NCBI RefSeq assembly: GCF_004521985.1
Contig: NZ_SBHZ01000020.1
Span: forward strand, 26,481 to 90,480
From: Ectopseudomonas khazarica
GTDB taxonomy: Bacteria > Pseudomonadota > Gammaproteobacteria > Pseudomonadales > Pseudomonadaceae
Direction: 5' to 3'
Length of the DNA: 64,000 nt
The notes beneath the pieces were generated by a model, which saw only the letters and a list, made by a program, of their open reading frames with translations, did not search any database and was not told where the DNA came from. The position numbers were made by a program, and so were the translations under genes. Shown here one piece after another: positions 1-8,105 of this stretch. Every line of letters starts with the position of its first letter. Position 1 is the stretch's first letter.

Positions 1-1
1 T

Positions 2-403
2 GCGGCGCTGGCGCTGCATCGGCAGCGACTCGACGGGCCGCTGGAGGCCCTGCTGCACCTCGGCGGTTTCGAGATCGCTGCGCTGGTCGGTGCCTATGTC
101 GCGGCGGCGCAGCAGGGCGTGGTGGTACTGGTCGACGGTTTCATCTGCAGCGTCGCGGCCCTGCTGGCGGTGCGCCTGAATCCGGGGTGCCGTGACTGGC
201 TGCTGTTCGCCCACCATGGCGCCGAGCCGGGGCATGTGCGTGTGCTGCAGGCACTGGGCGCCGAGCCCCTGCTGGAGCTGGGCCTGCGTCTCGGCGAGGG
301 CAGTGGTGCAGCGCTGGCGGTGCCGCTGCTGCGCATGGCCTGCGCGCTGCATGGCCAGATGGCCACCTTCGCCGAGGCGGCCGTGGCGGAGAAACCGGCC
401 TGA
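2..403 (+). CDS. cobT: Nicotinate-nucleotide--dimethylbenzimidazole phosphoribosyltransferase, C-terminal part
   Basis: Only the last 133 residues are in the window; the frame is open from the first base. CobT (CobU in Pseudomonas naming) transfers the phosphoribosyl group of nicotinate mononucleotide to dimethylbenzimidazole, building the lower ligand of cobalamin in the cytoplasm. The segment with GGFEIAALVGAY, the VVLVDGFICSVAALLA stretch and the C-terminal LRLGEGSGAALA, which carries the catalytic Glu of the family, are all recognisable. Its TGA overlaps the ATG of cobC by one base (TGATG), so translation is probably coupled. The two downstream cobalamin genes confirm the assignment. Confidence 0.93.
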   Translation, partial: AALALHRQRLDGPLEALLHLGGFEIAALVGAYVAAAQQGVVVLVDGFICSVAALLAVRLNPGCRDWLLFAHHGAEPGHVRVLQALGAEPLLELGLRLGEGSGAALAVPLLRMACALHGQMATFAEAAVAEKPA

Positions 404-975
404 TGCTGTACCTGGAACTGTTGCGCCACGGCGAGACCGAGCAGGGCGGCGGGCTGCGTGGCAGCCTCGACGATGCGCTGACCGAACAGGGCTGGGCGCA
501 GTTGCGCAGGTCCGTGCAGGAGGCGGGGCCCTGGGATCGCCTGATCAGTTCGCCGCTGCAACGCTGTGCGCGTTTCGCCGAAGAGCTGGCGGCGGCCCGG
601 GCGCTGCCGCTGGACTACGAGCGCGACCTGCAGGAGCTGCACTTCGGCGACTGGGAAGGGCGCAGTGCCGCCGAGCTGATGCATAGCGACGCCGAGGCAC
701 TCGGGCAATTCTGGGCCGACCCCTATGCCTTCACGCCGCCCAATGGCGAACCCCTGTCGCGCTTCGAGGCGCGGGTGCTGGGCAGCCTGCAGCGCCTGGC
801 GCAGGCGCATGACGGTCAGCGCCTGCTGCTGGTGACCCACGGCGGGGTGATGCGCCTGCTGCTGGCGCGGGCGCGTGGCCTGCCGAGAAAGGACCTGCTG
901 CAGGTCAACGTCGGCTATGCCGAGCGTTTCCGCCTGCGCCTCGCTGCCGATGGCCAGTGGCTGGAGTTGCCATGA
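403..975 (+). CDS. cobC: Alpha-ribazole phosphatase, histidine phosphatase family
   Basis: A 190-residue histidine phosphatase superfamily protein. The N-terminal LLRHGETEQGG is the RHG motif holding the phosphorylated His, and LLLVTHGGVMRLLL near residue 145 supplies the second His. In a cobalamin operon this family removes the 5'-phosphate from alpha-ribazole-phosphate. The gene starts inside the cobT stop codon and its own TGA overlaps the cobS ATG (ATGA), so the three genes form a tight operon. RHG proteins are generic in sequence, so the specific substrate rests on context, which is strong here. Confidence 0.9.
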   Translation: MLYLELLRHGETEQGGGLRGSLDDALTEQGWAQLRRSVQEAGPWDRLISSPLQRCARFAEELAAARALPLDYERDLQELHFGDWEGRSAAELMHSDAEALGQFWADPYAFTPPNGEPLSRFEARVLGSLQRLAQAHDGQRLLLVTHGGVMRLLLARARGLPRKDLLQVNVGYAERFRLRLAADGQWLELP

Positions 976-1703
976 GTGCATTCCTGATCGCGCTGCAGTT
1001 CCTGACCCGCCTGCCGGTCAGTCTTCCCGGCATGCCGACGCCCGCGCAGGTGGGGCGCTCGCTGCTCTGGTATCCGCTGGTGGGGCTGCTGCTCGGCGTG
1101 TTGCTGTGGGGGGCGCACCTGCTGCTGGGGCAGACCTCGATGCCGCTGCAGGCTGCGATCATTCTGGCCCTCTGGGTCGGCCTCAGTGGCGGGCTGCACC
1201 TGGACGGCCTGGCCGATACCGCCGACGCCTGGGTGGGTGGTTTCGGCGACCGCGAGCGGACCCTGGCGATCATGAAGGACCCGCGCAGCGGACCGATTGC
1301 CGTGGTCGTGCTGGTGCTGCTGTTGTTGCTCAAGTACGCCGCGCTGCTGACGCTGTTGCAGGCCGGGCAGGGCGCCTGCCTGATTCTGCTGCCCTGGCTG
1401 GGGCGCAGCCTGCTGCCGCTGCTGCTGGTGACCACGCCCTACGTGCGCGCCGGCGGCCTGGGGCAGGCGCTGGTCGAGCAGGCACCGCGCCAGCAACTGC
1501 CCTGGGTGCTGGCCGTGCATCTGCTGCTGATGCTGGCGTTCGGTTGGCAGGCGCTGCTTGCCGTGACCAGCGCCTTGTTGCTGTTCGCCTGGACGCGTCG
1601 CGCGTTGCTGCGTCGCCTGGGCGGCACGACGGGGGACACCGCCGGCGCGCTGGTCGAGCTGGCTGAGTGCGGCATGCTGCTGGTCCTCGCGTTGAGCCTC
1701 TGA
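972..1703 (+). CDS. cobS: Adenosylcobinamide-GDP ribazoletransferase (cobalamin synthase)
   Basis: A 243-residue polytopic membrane protein that joins GDP-cobinamide and alpha-ribazole to form adenosylcobalamin (CobV in Pseudomonas). The N-terminus SAFLIALQFLTRLPV, the GLHLDGLADTADAWVGG motif and the following RTLAIMKDPRSGPI segment are the conserved acidic and basic signatures of the family. I chose the ATG at 972, which overlaps the cobC stop as ATGA; a GTG at 957 in the same frame would add five residues but lies inside cobC. It is the last gene of the operon; the next gene starts 73 bases on. Confidence 0.92.
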   Translation: MSAFLIALQFLTRLPVSLPGMPTPAQVGRSLLWYPLVGLLLGVLLWGAHLLLGQTSMPLQAAIILALWVGLSGGLHLDGLADTADAWVGGFGDRERTLAIMKDPRSGPIAVVVLVLLLLLKYAALLTLLQAGQGACLILLPWLGRSLLPLLLVTTPYVRAGGLGQALVEQAPRQQLPWVLAVHLLLMLAFGWQALLAVTSALLLFAWTRRALLRRLGGTTGDTAGALVELAECGMLLVLALSL

Positions 1704-1759
1704 GCGCAACTGTTATGCCGACACGCCCTGTAACTGTATGAGTGCGAATCGGTGATGCG

Positions 1760-1769
1760 GGTATATACC
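1760..1769. promoter_or_regulatory. 10-bp palindrome in the MarR-gene promoter region
   Basis: The sequence GGTATATACC is a perfect palindrome ending 7 bases before the start codon of the MarR-type regulator. MarR proteins usually bind palindromes overlapping their own promoter, so this could be part of an autoregulatory operator. Only the symmetry and position support it. Confidence 0.3.
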
Positions 1770-1776
1770 TGTATCC

Positions 1777-2181
1777 ATGTTGCCGACCTCTTGCCTCTGT
1801 ACCCAATTGCGCCGCGCCAGTCGCGGCGTGACCCGCCGCTATGACGACGCACTCGCTGCCGTCGGCCTGGGCGCCGCACAGTTTTCCCTGCTGCGGCATG
1901 TCCAGCGCCTCGGCCAGCCGAGCATTTCCGCATTGGCCGAGGCCATGGGGCTGGACCGCAGCACCCTGGGGCGCAACCTGCGGGTGCTCGAGGAGCAGGC
2001 GTTGCTGCAGCTGAGCGAGGCGCGCGATCTGCGTGCCCGTGAGGTCAGCCTCACCGATGCCGGAGAGCGACGCATCGCCCAGGCGCTGCCGCTCTGGGAG
2101 CAGGTGCAGCAGGAGTTGAACCTGCAGCTGGGTGAGGGCCGGCGTGCCGAACTGATGCAACTGCTGGAAGCCCTGGCCTGA
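1777..2181 (+). CDS. MarR family transcriptional regulator
   Basis: A 134-residue winged-helix regulator. Residues about 35-95 contain the MarR DNA-binding core: QFSLLRHVQRLGQPSISALAEAMGLDRSTLGRNLRVLEEQALL followed by the wing DLRAREVSLTDAG. MarR proteins act as dimers and commonly repress a nearby efflux gene, releasing DNA when a small ligand binds. The next gene on the same strand, 58 bases downstream, is an MFS transporter and is the likely target. The same MarR-MFS pair is, as I remember it, found beside glutathione peroxidase in P. aeruginosa. The ligand is unknown. Confidence 0.88.
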   Translation: MLPTSCLCTQLRRASRGVTRRYDDALAAVGLGAAQFSLLRHVQRLGQPSISALAEAMGLDRSTLGRNLRVLEEQALLQLSEARDLRAREVSLTDAGERRIAQALPLWEQVQQELNLQLGEGRRAELMQLLEALA

Positions 2182-2239
2182 GGGTCGACTGATTTTTACT
2201 GCCCATGCGGCCACTGACGGCCGCTCGCTGGAGATAACA

Positions 2240-3445
2240 ATGACAACTGCATGGCGTTCTTCCACCTGGCTGTTGCTCGGCGCATCGCTGATTCTCGCGT
2301 TGTCGCTCGGCACCCGGCATGGCTTCGGCCTGTTCCTGCCGCCGATGAGCGCCGAGTTCGGCTGGGGACGTGAAGTGTTCGCCTTCGCCATCGCCCTGCA
2401 GAACCTGATCTGGGGCCTGGCGCAGCCGATCACCGGGGCGCTGGCCGATCGCTTCGGGGCACGCAAGGCCGTGGTCATCGGCGGTGTGCTGTACATGCTC
2501 GGGCTGATATTCATGGGCATGGCCGATTCGCCGCTGAGCCTGTCGCTCAGCGCCGGCCTGCTGATCGGTATCGGCCTGTCCGGCACCTCGTTTTCGGTGA
2601 TTCTCGGCGTGGTGGGCCGCGCCGTACCGGTGGAAAAACGCAGCATGGCCATGGGCATTGCCGCCGCGGCCGGCTCCTTCGGCCAGTTCGCCATGCTGCC
2701 GGGCACCCTGGGCCTGATCGGCTGGCTGGGCTGGTCGTCCGCCCTGCTGGCGCTGGGGCTGCTGGTGGCGTTGATGATTCCGCTGGCGGCCATGATCCGG
2801 GAGACCCCGCCGCCGGCCAGCAATGGTCCGGAGCAGACGCTGGTCGAGGCGCTGCGTGAAGCCACCAGCCACTCCGGCTTCTGGCTGCTGGCACTGGGCT
2901 TCTTCGTCTGCGGCTTCCAGGTGGTGTTCGTCGCGGTGCACCTGCCGGCCTATCTGGTGGATCACGGCCTGCCGGCGCTGACTGGCACCACCGTGCTGGC
3001 CCTGGTCGGGCTGTTCAACATCTTCGGTACCTACATCGCCGGCTGGCTCGGCGGGCGCATGGCCAAGCCGCGTCTGCTCAGTGCCCTGTATCTGCTGCGC
3101 GGGGTGGTCATCAGCCTGTTCCTGGTGGCACCGCTGACGCAGTGGAGCGCCTACCTGTTCGGCATCGCGATGGGCCTGCTGTGGCTGTCGACGGTGCCGC
3201 TGACCAACGGCACCGTGGCGACGCTGTTCGGTGTGCGCAACCTGTCGATGCTGGGCGGTATCGTCTTCCTGTTCCACCAGATCGGCTCGTTCCTGGGCGG
3301 CTGGCTGGGGGGCTATCTGTACGACCATACCGGCAGCTACGACCTGGTCTGGCAGATTTCCATCGGCCTGAGCGTGATGGCTGCCGCGCTGAACTGGCCG
3401 GTGCGCGAGGTGCCGGTGGCCCGCCTGCAGGCGGTGCCGGCGTGA
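2240..3445 (+). CDS. MFS transporter
   Basis: A 401-residue major facilitator superfamily protein with about twelve hydrophobic segments. The motif GALADRFGARKAVVIGG after the second segment is the MFS motif A loop (GxxxDRxGxR). The opening GTRHGFGLFLPPMSAEFGWGRE resembles the monocarboxylate/oxalate-formate and YbfB-like MFS branches, but the substrate cannot be read from the sequence. It lies 58 bases after a MarR regulator that probably controls it, and its TGA overlaps the GTG of a 41-codon ORF (GTGA). Confidence 0.87.
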   Translation: MTTAWRSSTWLLLGASLILALSLGTRHGFGLFLPPMSAEFGWGREVFAFAIALQNLIWGLAQPITGALADRFGARKAVVIGGVLYMLGLIFMGMADSPLSLSLSAGLLIGIGLSGTSFSVILGVVGRAVPVEKRSMAMGIAAAAGSFGQFAMLPGTLGLIGWLGWSSALLALGLLVALMIPLAAMIRETPPPASNGPEQTLVEALREATSHSGFWLLALGFFVCGFQVVFVAVHLPAYLVDHGLPALTGTTVLALVGLFNIFGTYIAGWLGGRMAKPRLLSALYLLRGVVISLFLVAPLTQWSAYLFGIAMGLLWLSTVPLTNGTVATLFGVRNLSMLGGIVFLFHQIGSFLGGWLGGYLYDHTGSYDLVWQISIGLSVMAAALNWPVREVPVARLQAVPA

Positions 3446-3567
3446 GCAGCAAGGTCACGCTCTGCGCGGCCGTGGCACTGGGCCTGGGGGCGCTCCTGGC
3501 CCTGGCCTGGTGGGGCTGGCGCCAGGGTGGCCTGGCCCTGCTGCAACTGGGCGTCGGCATCTGCTAG
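3442..3567 (+). CDS. Small single-span membrane protein, hypothetical
   Basis: A 41-residue ORF starting with GTG overlapping the MFS transporter stop (GTGA) and ending in TAG. Residues about 8-24 (AAVALGLGALLALAWWGW) form one transmembrane helix, followed by a short polar turn and a second hydrophobic tail ending GVGIC. The stop-start overlap argues for translational coupling with the transporter, and such tiny proteins can be transporter partners. I do not recognise a named family. A chance open frame cannot be excluded at this length. Confidence 0.5.
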   Translation: MSSKVTLCAAVALGLGALLALAWWGWRQGGLALLQLGVGIC

Positions 3568-3629
3568 TTGCCTGAGGCGTGGCCTGCGAGTAGCGTGAGC
3601 GGATCGCATCATCGTCCGAGATTCCTGCC

Positions 3630-4181
3630 ATGTCACTGCGTCACATCGCCTGTTCCCTGCTGCTCTCCAGCCTCGCGCTGCCCCTGCTGGCCGCCGAATG
3701 CCCGGCGCTGCTGCAGGGCGAACTGCCCAAGCTGCGCAGCAAGGGCGCCAGCGTCGATCTCTGTCAGTTCGCCGGCAAGCCGCTGGTGGTGGTCAACACC
3801 GCCAGCTTCTGCGGTTTCACGCCGCAGTTCAAAGGTCTCGAAGCGCTGTACCAGCGTTACCAGGACTAGGGCCTGGAAGTGCTCGGCGTGCCCTCCGACG
3901 ACTTCCGCCAGGAGTCGGACGATAGCGCGGAAACCGCCACCGTCTGCTACGTCAACTACGGCGTCACCTTCACCATGACCGAACCGCAGCCGGTGTCCGG
4001 TGATGACGCCATCGCCCTGTTCAAGGGCCTCGCCGAGCAGAGCCGGCAGCCACGCTGGAACTTCTTCAAGTACGTGGTCGACCGTCAGGGCAAGGTGGTG
4101 GCGAGCTTCTCCAGCCTGACCAAACCGGACGATCCCGAGCTGATCGCCGCCGTGGAAAAGGCCATCGCCTCGCAACCCTGA
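3630..4181 (+). pseudogene. Glutathione peroxidase-like gene interrupted by an in-frame TAG
   Basis: Read through the stop, this frame encodes about 183 residues of a periplasmic glutathione/thioredoxin peroxidase: signal peptide (CSLLLSSLALPLLAA), the active-site block VVVNTASFCGFTPQFKGLEALY with the peroxidatic Cys, VLGVPSDDFRQE, and the C-terminal WNFFKYVVDRQGKVV. A TAG at 3867-3869 falls directly after LYQRYQD, where the family has one more residue before GLEVLG. The frame before and after is intact and in the same phase, so this is a single nonsense change (for example from AAG, CAG or GAG) or a sequencing error. The truncated product keeps the active-site Cys but loses the Trp/Asn-bearing half. 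It is not a selenocysteine codon, which would be TGA at the Cys position. Confidence 0.85.
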
Positions 4182-4307
4182 GCCCACTCTTCGCTGTACG
4201 GCCCTTCACCCATCTGGGCGATGGGCCGCATCCGCTCGCCTGCCTAGACTGGCCAGGCGCCGGACGCAGTTCCCCGGCGTGCCCACAAGAACAATAAGGA
4301 GGCACCC

Positions 4308-5237
4308 ATGCGTCGCGTCTATACCGCTGCCATCGCCACCCTCGCTCTGCTCGGCGCCGTCGAGGCCCAGGCGGGCGATTACACCAGGACCAGGTACCCG
4401 ATCGTGCTGGTGCACGGCGTGACCGGCTTCAACACCATCGGCGGCCTGGTCAACTACTTCCACACCATCCCCTGGAACCTCGAACGTGACGGTGCCCGGG
4501 TCTATGTCGCCAGCGTCGCCGCGTTCAACGACAGCGAGCAACGTGGCGCCGAGCTGGCGCGGCAGATCGTGCCCTGGGCGGCGGCCGGTGGTGGCAAGGT
4601 CAACCTGATCGGCCACAGCCAGGGCTCGCCGACCTCACGGGTGGCGGCGTCGCTGCGCCCGGACCTGGTGGCGTCGGTCACCTCGGTCAACGGGGTCAAC
4701 AAGGGCTCCAAGGTGGCCGATGTGGTGCGTGGCGTGATCCCGCCCGGCAGCGGCATCGAAGGCGGCGCCAATGCCATCGCCAACGCGCTGGGCGCCCTGA
4801 TCAACCTGCTCTCCGGCTCGAGCAATCCGCAGAGCGGCATCGACGCCCTGGCCACGCTGACCACGGCCGGGACCAACGCGCTCAATGCGCGCCATCCCTG
4901 GGGCGTGAACAGCAGCAGCTACTGCGCCAAGTCCAGTGAGGTGCAGAACGTTCGTGGCCACAGCATCCGCTACTACTCGTGGACGGGGAACTCGGCCTAC
5001 ACCAACGTGTTCGACGCGGCCGACCCGTTCCTGGCGTTCACCGGCCTGGTCTTCGGCAGCGAGAAGAACGACGGCCTGGTCGGCGTCTGCTCGACCTACC
5101 TGGGGCAGGTTATCGGCGACAGCTACAACATGAATCACGTCGACGCGATCAACCACCTGTTCGGGGTTCGCGGCTGGACCGAACCGGTGTCGCTGTATCG
5201 CCAGCATGCCAACCGCCTGAAGAACAAGGGCGTCTGA
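4308..5237 (+). CDS. lipA: Secreted triacylglycerol lipase, family I
   Basis: A 309-residue alpha/beta hydrolase. Residues 1-22 form a signal peptide ending AQA, and mature Pseudomonas lipases of this type leave through the type II system after folding in the periplasm. The oxyanion segment IVLVHGVTG, the nucleophile elbow GHSQG (Ser104), Asp255 and His277 form the triad; the Asp-His spacing of 22 equals that of P. aeruginosa LipA. Cys at about 209 and Cys261 probably make the usual disulfide. A clear AAGGAGG lies 5 bases before the ATG. The foldase gene follows 45 bases downstream, as is usual for lipA-lif pairs. Confidence 0.94.
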   Translation: MRRVYTAAIATLALLGAVEAQAGDYTRTRYPIVLVHGVTGFNTIGGLVNYFHTIPWNLERDGARVYVASVAAFNDSEQRGAELARQIVPWAAAGGGKVNLIGHSQGSPTSRVAASLRPDLVASVTSVNGVNKGSKVADVVRGVIPPGSGIEGGANAIANALGALINLLSGSSNPQSGIDALATLTTAGTNALNARHPWGVNSSSYCAKSSEVQNVRGHSIRYYSWTGNSAYTNVFDAADPFLAFTGLVFGSEKNDGLVGVCSTYLGQVIGDSYNMNHVDAINHLFGVRGWTEPVSLYRQHANRLKNKGV

Positions 5238-5282
5238 TCCTGAAGAGTGCGGCGGGGCCTGGCTCCGCCGCAGCGAGGCGAC

Positions 5283-6344
5283 ATGTCCAGATTCCTCGGT
5301 TTTTCCCTGGCTGCCGTGCTCCTGGCCGGCGGCCTCACGTTCTACTGGCGCTGGCCCGCCCCGTTGCCGCCAGCAACAGCTGCCGCGCGCGCTGAGCCCG
5401 GCGCTGTGCCGGTGCAGTCGCCTGAGGTGCCGGTGGCCCCCGCGCGGGTTTCCGGCATGGCCCAGGCACCTGCCGCCACGGCGCTGCCGAGCCTGGCCGG
5501 CACCACGGTGGATGGCCAGCTGCGCAGCGACGCGGCCGGCAACCTGGTGCTGGACCTGGCCGTGCGCGATTACTTCGACTACTTCCTCAGTGCCGTCGAC
5601 CAGTCCGGTCTCGATGCGGTGATCGAGGTGCTGCTGGCCGACGCTGGCGCTCGCCTGGAGGAACCGGCCCTCGGTCAGCTGATCGGCCTGCTGGGTGACT
5701 ACCTGGACTACAAGCGCGCCAGCATGGCGTTGCTGCAGCAGCCGCTGCAGAGCCGGCAGCAAGCCGATCCGCAGGCACAGTTGCAGGTGCTGCAGGCGGC
5801 CCTTGCTCAGCTCGACGAGCTGCGCCGCGGCCATTTTTCCGCGGCGGCGCAGGAGGCGCTGTTCGGTGCGGAGCAGGCCTACGCCCGCTACACCCTGGAC
5901 AGCCTGGCCCTGCAGCAGCGCGACGACCTCGACGCGGGGCAGCGTGCGCAACTGCTCGAGCAGTTGCGCGAGCGCCTACCGACGGCGCTGCGCGAGAGCG
6001 AACAGCGCCAGCAACTGGCGTTGCAGCAGCTGCAGCACAGCGAGCAGCTGTGGCGCGACGGGGCGGACGAGCAACAGGTGCGCGAGTTCCTGGCGATGAC
6101 CTATGATCCGGATACCGTGCAGCGCCTGCTGGCCGAGCAGCGTCGCGAGCGTGACTGGCAGCAGCGCTACCAGGCCTACCGCAGCGAACTGGCTGGCCTG
6201 CAGGGCCAGGGGCTGAGTGCGACGGATGGCGAGCAACTGCAGCGCCAGTTGCGTGAGCGGCTGTTCGCCAGTGAAGACCGATACCGTGTGGAAACCTATG
6301 ACGCCATCGCCGCCAAACAGCTGGAGTCGCCGGGCGCGCCCTGA
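5283..6344 (+). CDS. lif: Lipase-specific foldase (lipase chaperone Lif)
   Basis: A 353-residue inner-membrane-anchored steric chaperone that folds the lipase encoded just upstream. Residues 4-21 form the membrane anchor, followed by an Ala/Pro-rich linker to about residue 75. The family signature RxxFDYxLSA is present from Arg95 (RDYFDYFLSA). The rest is the long, Gln/Leu/Arg-rich alpha-helical arm that embraces the lipase. The ATG at 5283 is preferred because it gives a proper anchor; upstream in-frame codons would add arginine-rich residues. The sensor kinase gene starts 12 bases after the stop, so it is probably in the same transcript. Confidence 0.92.
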   Translation: MSRFLGFSLAAVLLAGGLTFYWRWPAPLPPATAAARAEPGAVPVQSPEVPVAPARVSGMAQAPAATALPSLAGTTVDGQLRSDAAGNLVLDLAVRDYFDYFLSAVDQSGLDAVIEVLLADAGARLEEPALGQLIGLLGDYLDYKRASMALLQQPLQSRQQADPQAQLQVLQAALAQLDELRRGHFSAAAQEALFGAEQAYARYTLDSLALQQRDDLDAGQRAQLLEQLRERLPTALRESEQRQQLALQQLQHSEQLWRDGADEQQVREFLAMTYDPDTVQRLLAEQRRERDWQQRYQAYRSELAGLQGQGLSATDGEQLQRQLRERLFASEDRYRVETYDAIAAKQLESPGAP

Positions 6345-6356
6345 GGAGCGTCTGCG

Positions 6357-8105
6357 TTGAGCGAGCAGCAGCTGCTGGCCCAGCAGCGCCGTGGCTATCG
6401 TTCGCTGTGCTTCGTCGCACCGCTGGAGGCGGGCTTCGCCGAACACCGGGTGCAGCGCATTCGCCGGCGCCTGCCGCTGATCGCCGCCACTGCCGCGCTG
6501 TTCCAGGTGATCTACGCGCTGCTGGACTTCCTGCTCATGCCGCTGTCGGTCAGCCTGTCGGTCCTGCCGTTGCGGGTGCTGGCGCTGACGGCGGTCCTGC
6601 TGTCGTTTCTCTACTGCCGCCGTGCCGCTGCGCCACTCGCCCGGGTGCCGCCGGTCTATGCGGCGGCTTACTGGGTCAATGGCGTCAGCGTCGCGCTGAT
6701 CGTGCACCTGTGCTGGCTGCAGGGCGTGGCGATGCCCTATGACGGCCTGTTTCTCATCCTGCTGTTCGGCTATGCGCTGCTGGGGCTGTCGTTTCGCGCG
6801 ATCAGCCTGTGCAGCTGGAGCTTCTGTCTGCTGTTCGCCGGCCTTGGCGCGGTGTTCGGCGAAAGCGGTGGCGCACTGGCCTATCAGGGGCTGTTCCTGT
6901 TCTGCGCCAACCTGATCGGTACGGTCGGCGCCTACATGCAGGAACATGGCCAGCGCGGCGCCTGGCTCAACCTGCGTCTGCTGGATCTGGCGCGCCAGCG
7001 GGCAGAGGACGATGACGCACGCAAGCTGCGGCTGCTGGCGGCGGCCAGTCACGATCTGCGCCAGCCACTCAATGCCATGGGCCTGTATGCCGAACACCTG
7101 GTGGAGCAGGGCGGTGACCAGCAGACCCGGCGCATCAGTGCGCGCCTGGCCGCATCGGTGGAGCAGCTCGGGCGCCTGCTGCAGTCGTTGCTCGACTACA
7201 CCCGGCTGACCTTGCCGGGTGGTGTGCAGGCGCGGCCACATGCCTTCGCGCTGCGCCCGCTGCTCGAACGTCTGCTTGCCGAGGTGGCCCCGGAGGCACG
7301 CCAGCAGGGGCTGCAACTCGATCTGCAGTGCGCTGAGCTGGGGGTGTGCAGTGACCCTCTGCTGCTGGAACGCCTGCTGCGCAACCTGCTCAACAACGCA
7401 CTGCTGCACGCGCAGGCCCGGCACCTGCAGGTGACCGCACGGGCTGACGGCGATGCCGTGGCGCTGCAGATAGCGGACGATGGTCGGGGCCTGAGCGAGG
7501 CCGAGCAGGCGCTGGTGTTCGAAGAGTTTCGTCAGCTGGACAACCCCGGGCGCAACGCCGAGCGCGGGCTGGGGCTTGGCCTGGCGATCGTCAGGCAGCT
7601 GGCGCAGGTACTGGATCACCCGCTGCGCCTGGATTCACGGCCTGGCGCTGGGGCGCGCTTCGTTCTGCGTCTGCCGCTTGCCGGGATCCCGCTGCCGGTT
7701 GCGCGCGGTGAGGGGACGACGGCGTTGCGCGGGCGAGTACTGTTGCTCGAAGACGACGCCACCGGGCGCGAGGCGCTGGCCGGCCTGCTGCGCCGCTGGG
7801 GCTGCGAGGTACAGGCCTGTGCCGACCTGGCGACGGCGTTGCAGGCGGCAAGCCGGGAAGCGCCGCAGCTGGTGATCAGCGACTACCGCCTTGGCGGGCG
7901 GGAGGATGGCCTGCAGGCCATCGAGCGCTTGCGCGAGGCGGCCGGGCAGATGCTGCCGGCCTTGCTGATCAGCGCCGACCTGAGCCCCGAGCTGCATGAG
8001 CGCTGCCTGCCGGCGCATGTCATGCCCCTGGCCAAGCCGCTGCTGCCGGCTCGTCTGCGTCAGGTGCTGGCGACCCAGTTGCAGGTGCGCCAGGCCGTCA
8101 GCTGA
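6357..8105 (+). CDS. Hybrid sensor histidine kinase with C-terminal receiver domain
   Basis: A 582-residue protein starting with TTG behind GAGGAGCG. Six or seven hydrophobic segments fill residues about 38-195 with almost no periplasmic domain, suggesting the membrane part senses a hydrophobic signal. The phosphoacceptor is His232 in AASHDLRQPLNAM; the ATPase boxes follow (N-box NLLNNALLHA, G1 ADDGRGLSE, G2 GLGLGLAIVRQ). A receiver domain from about residue 458 carries Asp509 in VISDYRLGG. The gene follows lif by 12 bases and ends exactly where the opposing response-regulator gene ends. Phosphotransfer from its own receiver to that regulator is an inference; no HPt domain is seen. Confidence 0.9.
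   Translation: MSEQQLLAQQRRGYRSLCFVAPLEAGFAEHRVQRIRRRLPLIAATAALFQVIYALLDFLLMPLSVSLSVLPLRVLALTAVLLSFLYCRRAAAPLARVPPVYAAAYWVNGVSVALIVHLCWLQGVAMPYDGLFLILLFGYALLGLSFRAISLCSWSFCLLFAGLGAVFGESGGALAYQGLFLFCANLIGTVGAYMQEHGQRGAWLNLRLLDLARQRAEDDDARKLRLLAAASHDLRQPLNAMGLYAEHLVEQGGDQQTRRISARLAASVEQLGRLLQSLLDYTRLTLPGGVQARPHAFALRPLLERLLAEVAPEARQQGLQLDLQCAELGVCSDPLLLERLLRNLLNNALLHAQARHLQVTARADGDAVALQIADDGRGLSEAEQALVFEEFRQLDNPGRNAERGLGLGLAIVRQLAQVLDHPLRLDSRPGAGARFVLRLPLAGIPLPVARGEGTTALRGRVLLLEDDATGREALAGLLRRWGCEVQACADLATALQAASREAPQLVISDYRLGGREDGLQAIERLREAAGQMLPALLISADLSPELHERCLPAHVMPLAKPLLPARLRQVLATQLQVRQAVS

Noticed and set aside
3867..3869. Programmed recoding or selenocysteine at the stop inside the glutathione peroxidase
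   Set aside because: The codon is TAG, not TGA; the peroxidatic residue is an ordinary Cys codon well upstream, and no SECIS-like structure or pyrrolysine context is evident.
4209..4225. CCCATC-TGGGC-GATGGG inverted repeat upstream of lipA as a regulator site
   Set aside because: Only 6 bp in GC-rich DNA, weakly distinctive, and no matching copy was seen at the fadL promoter.
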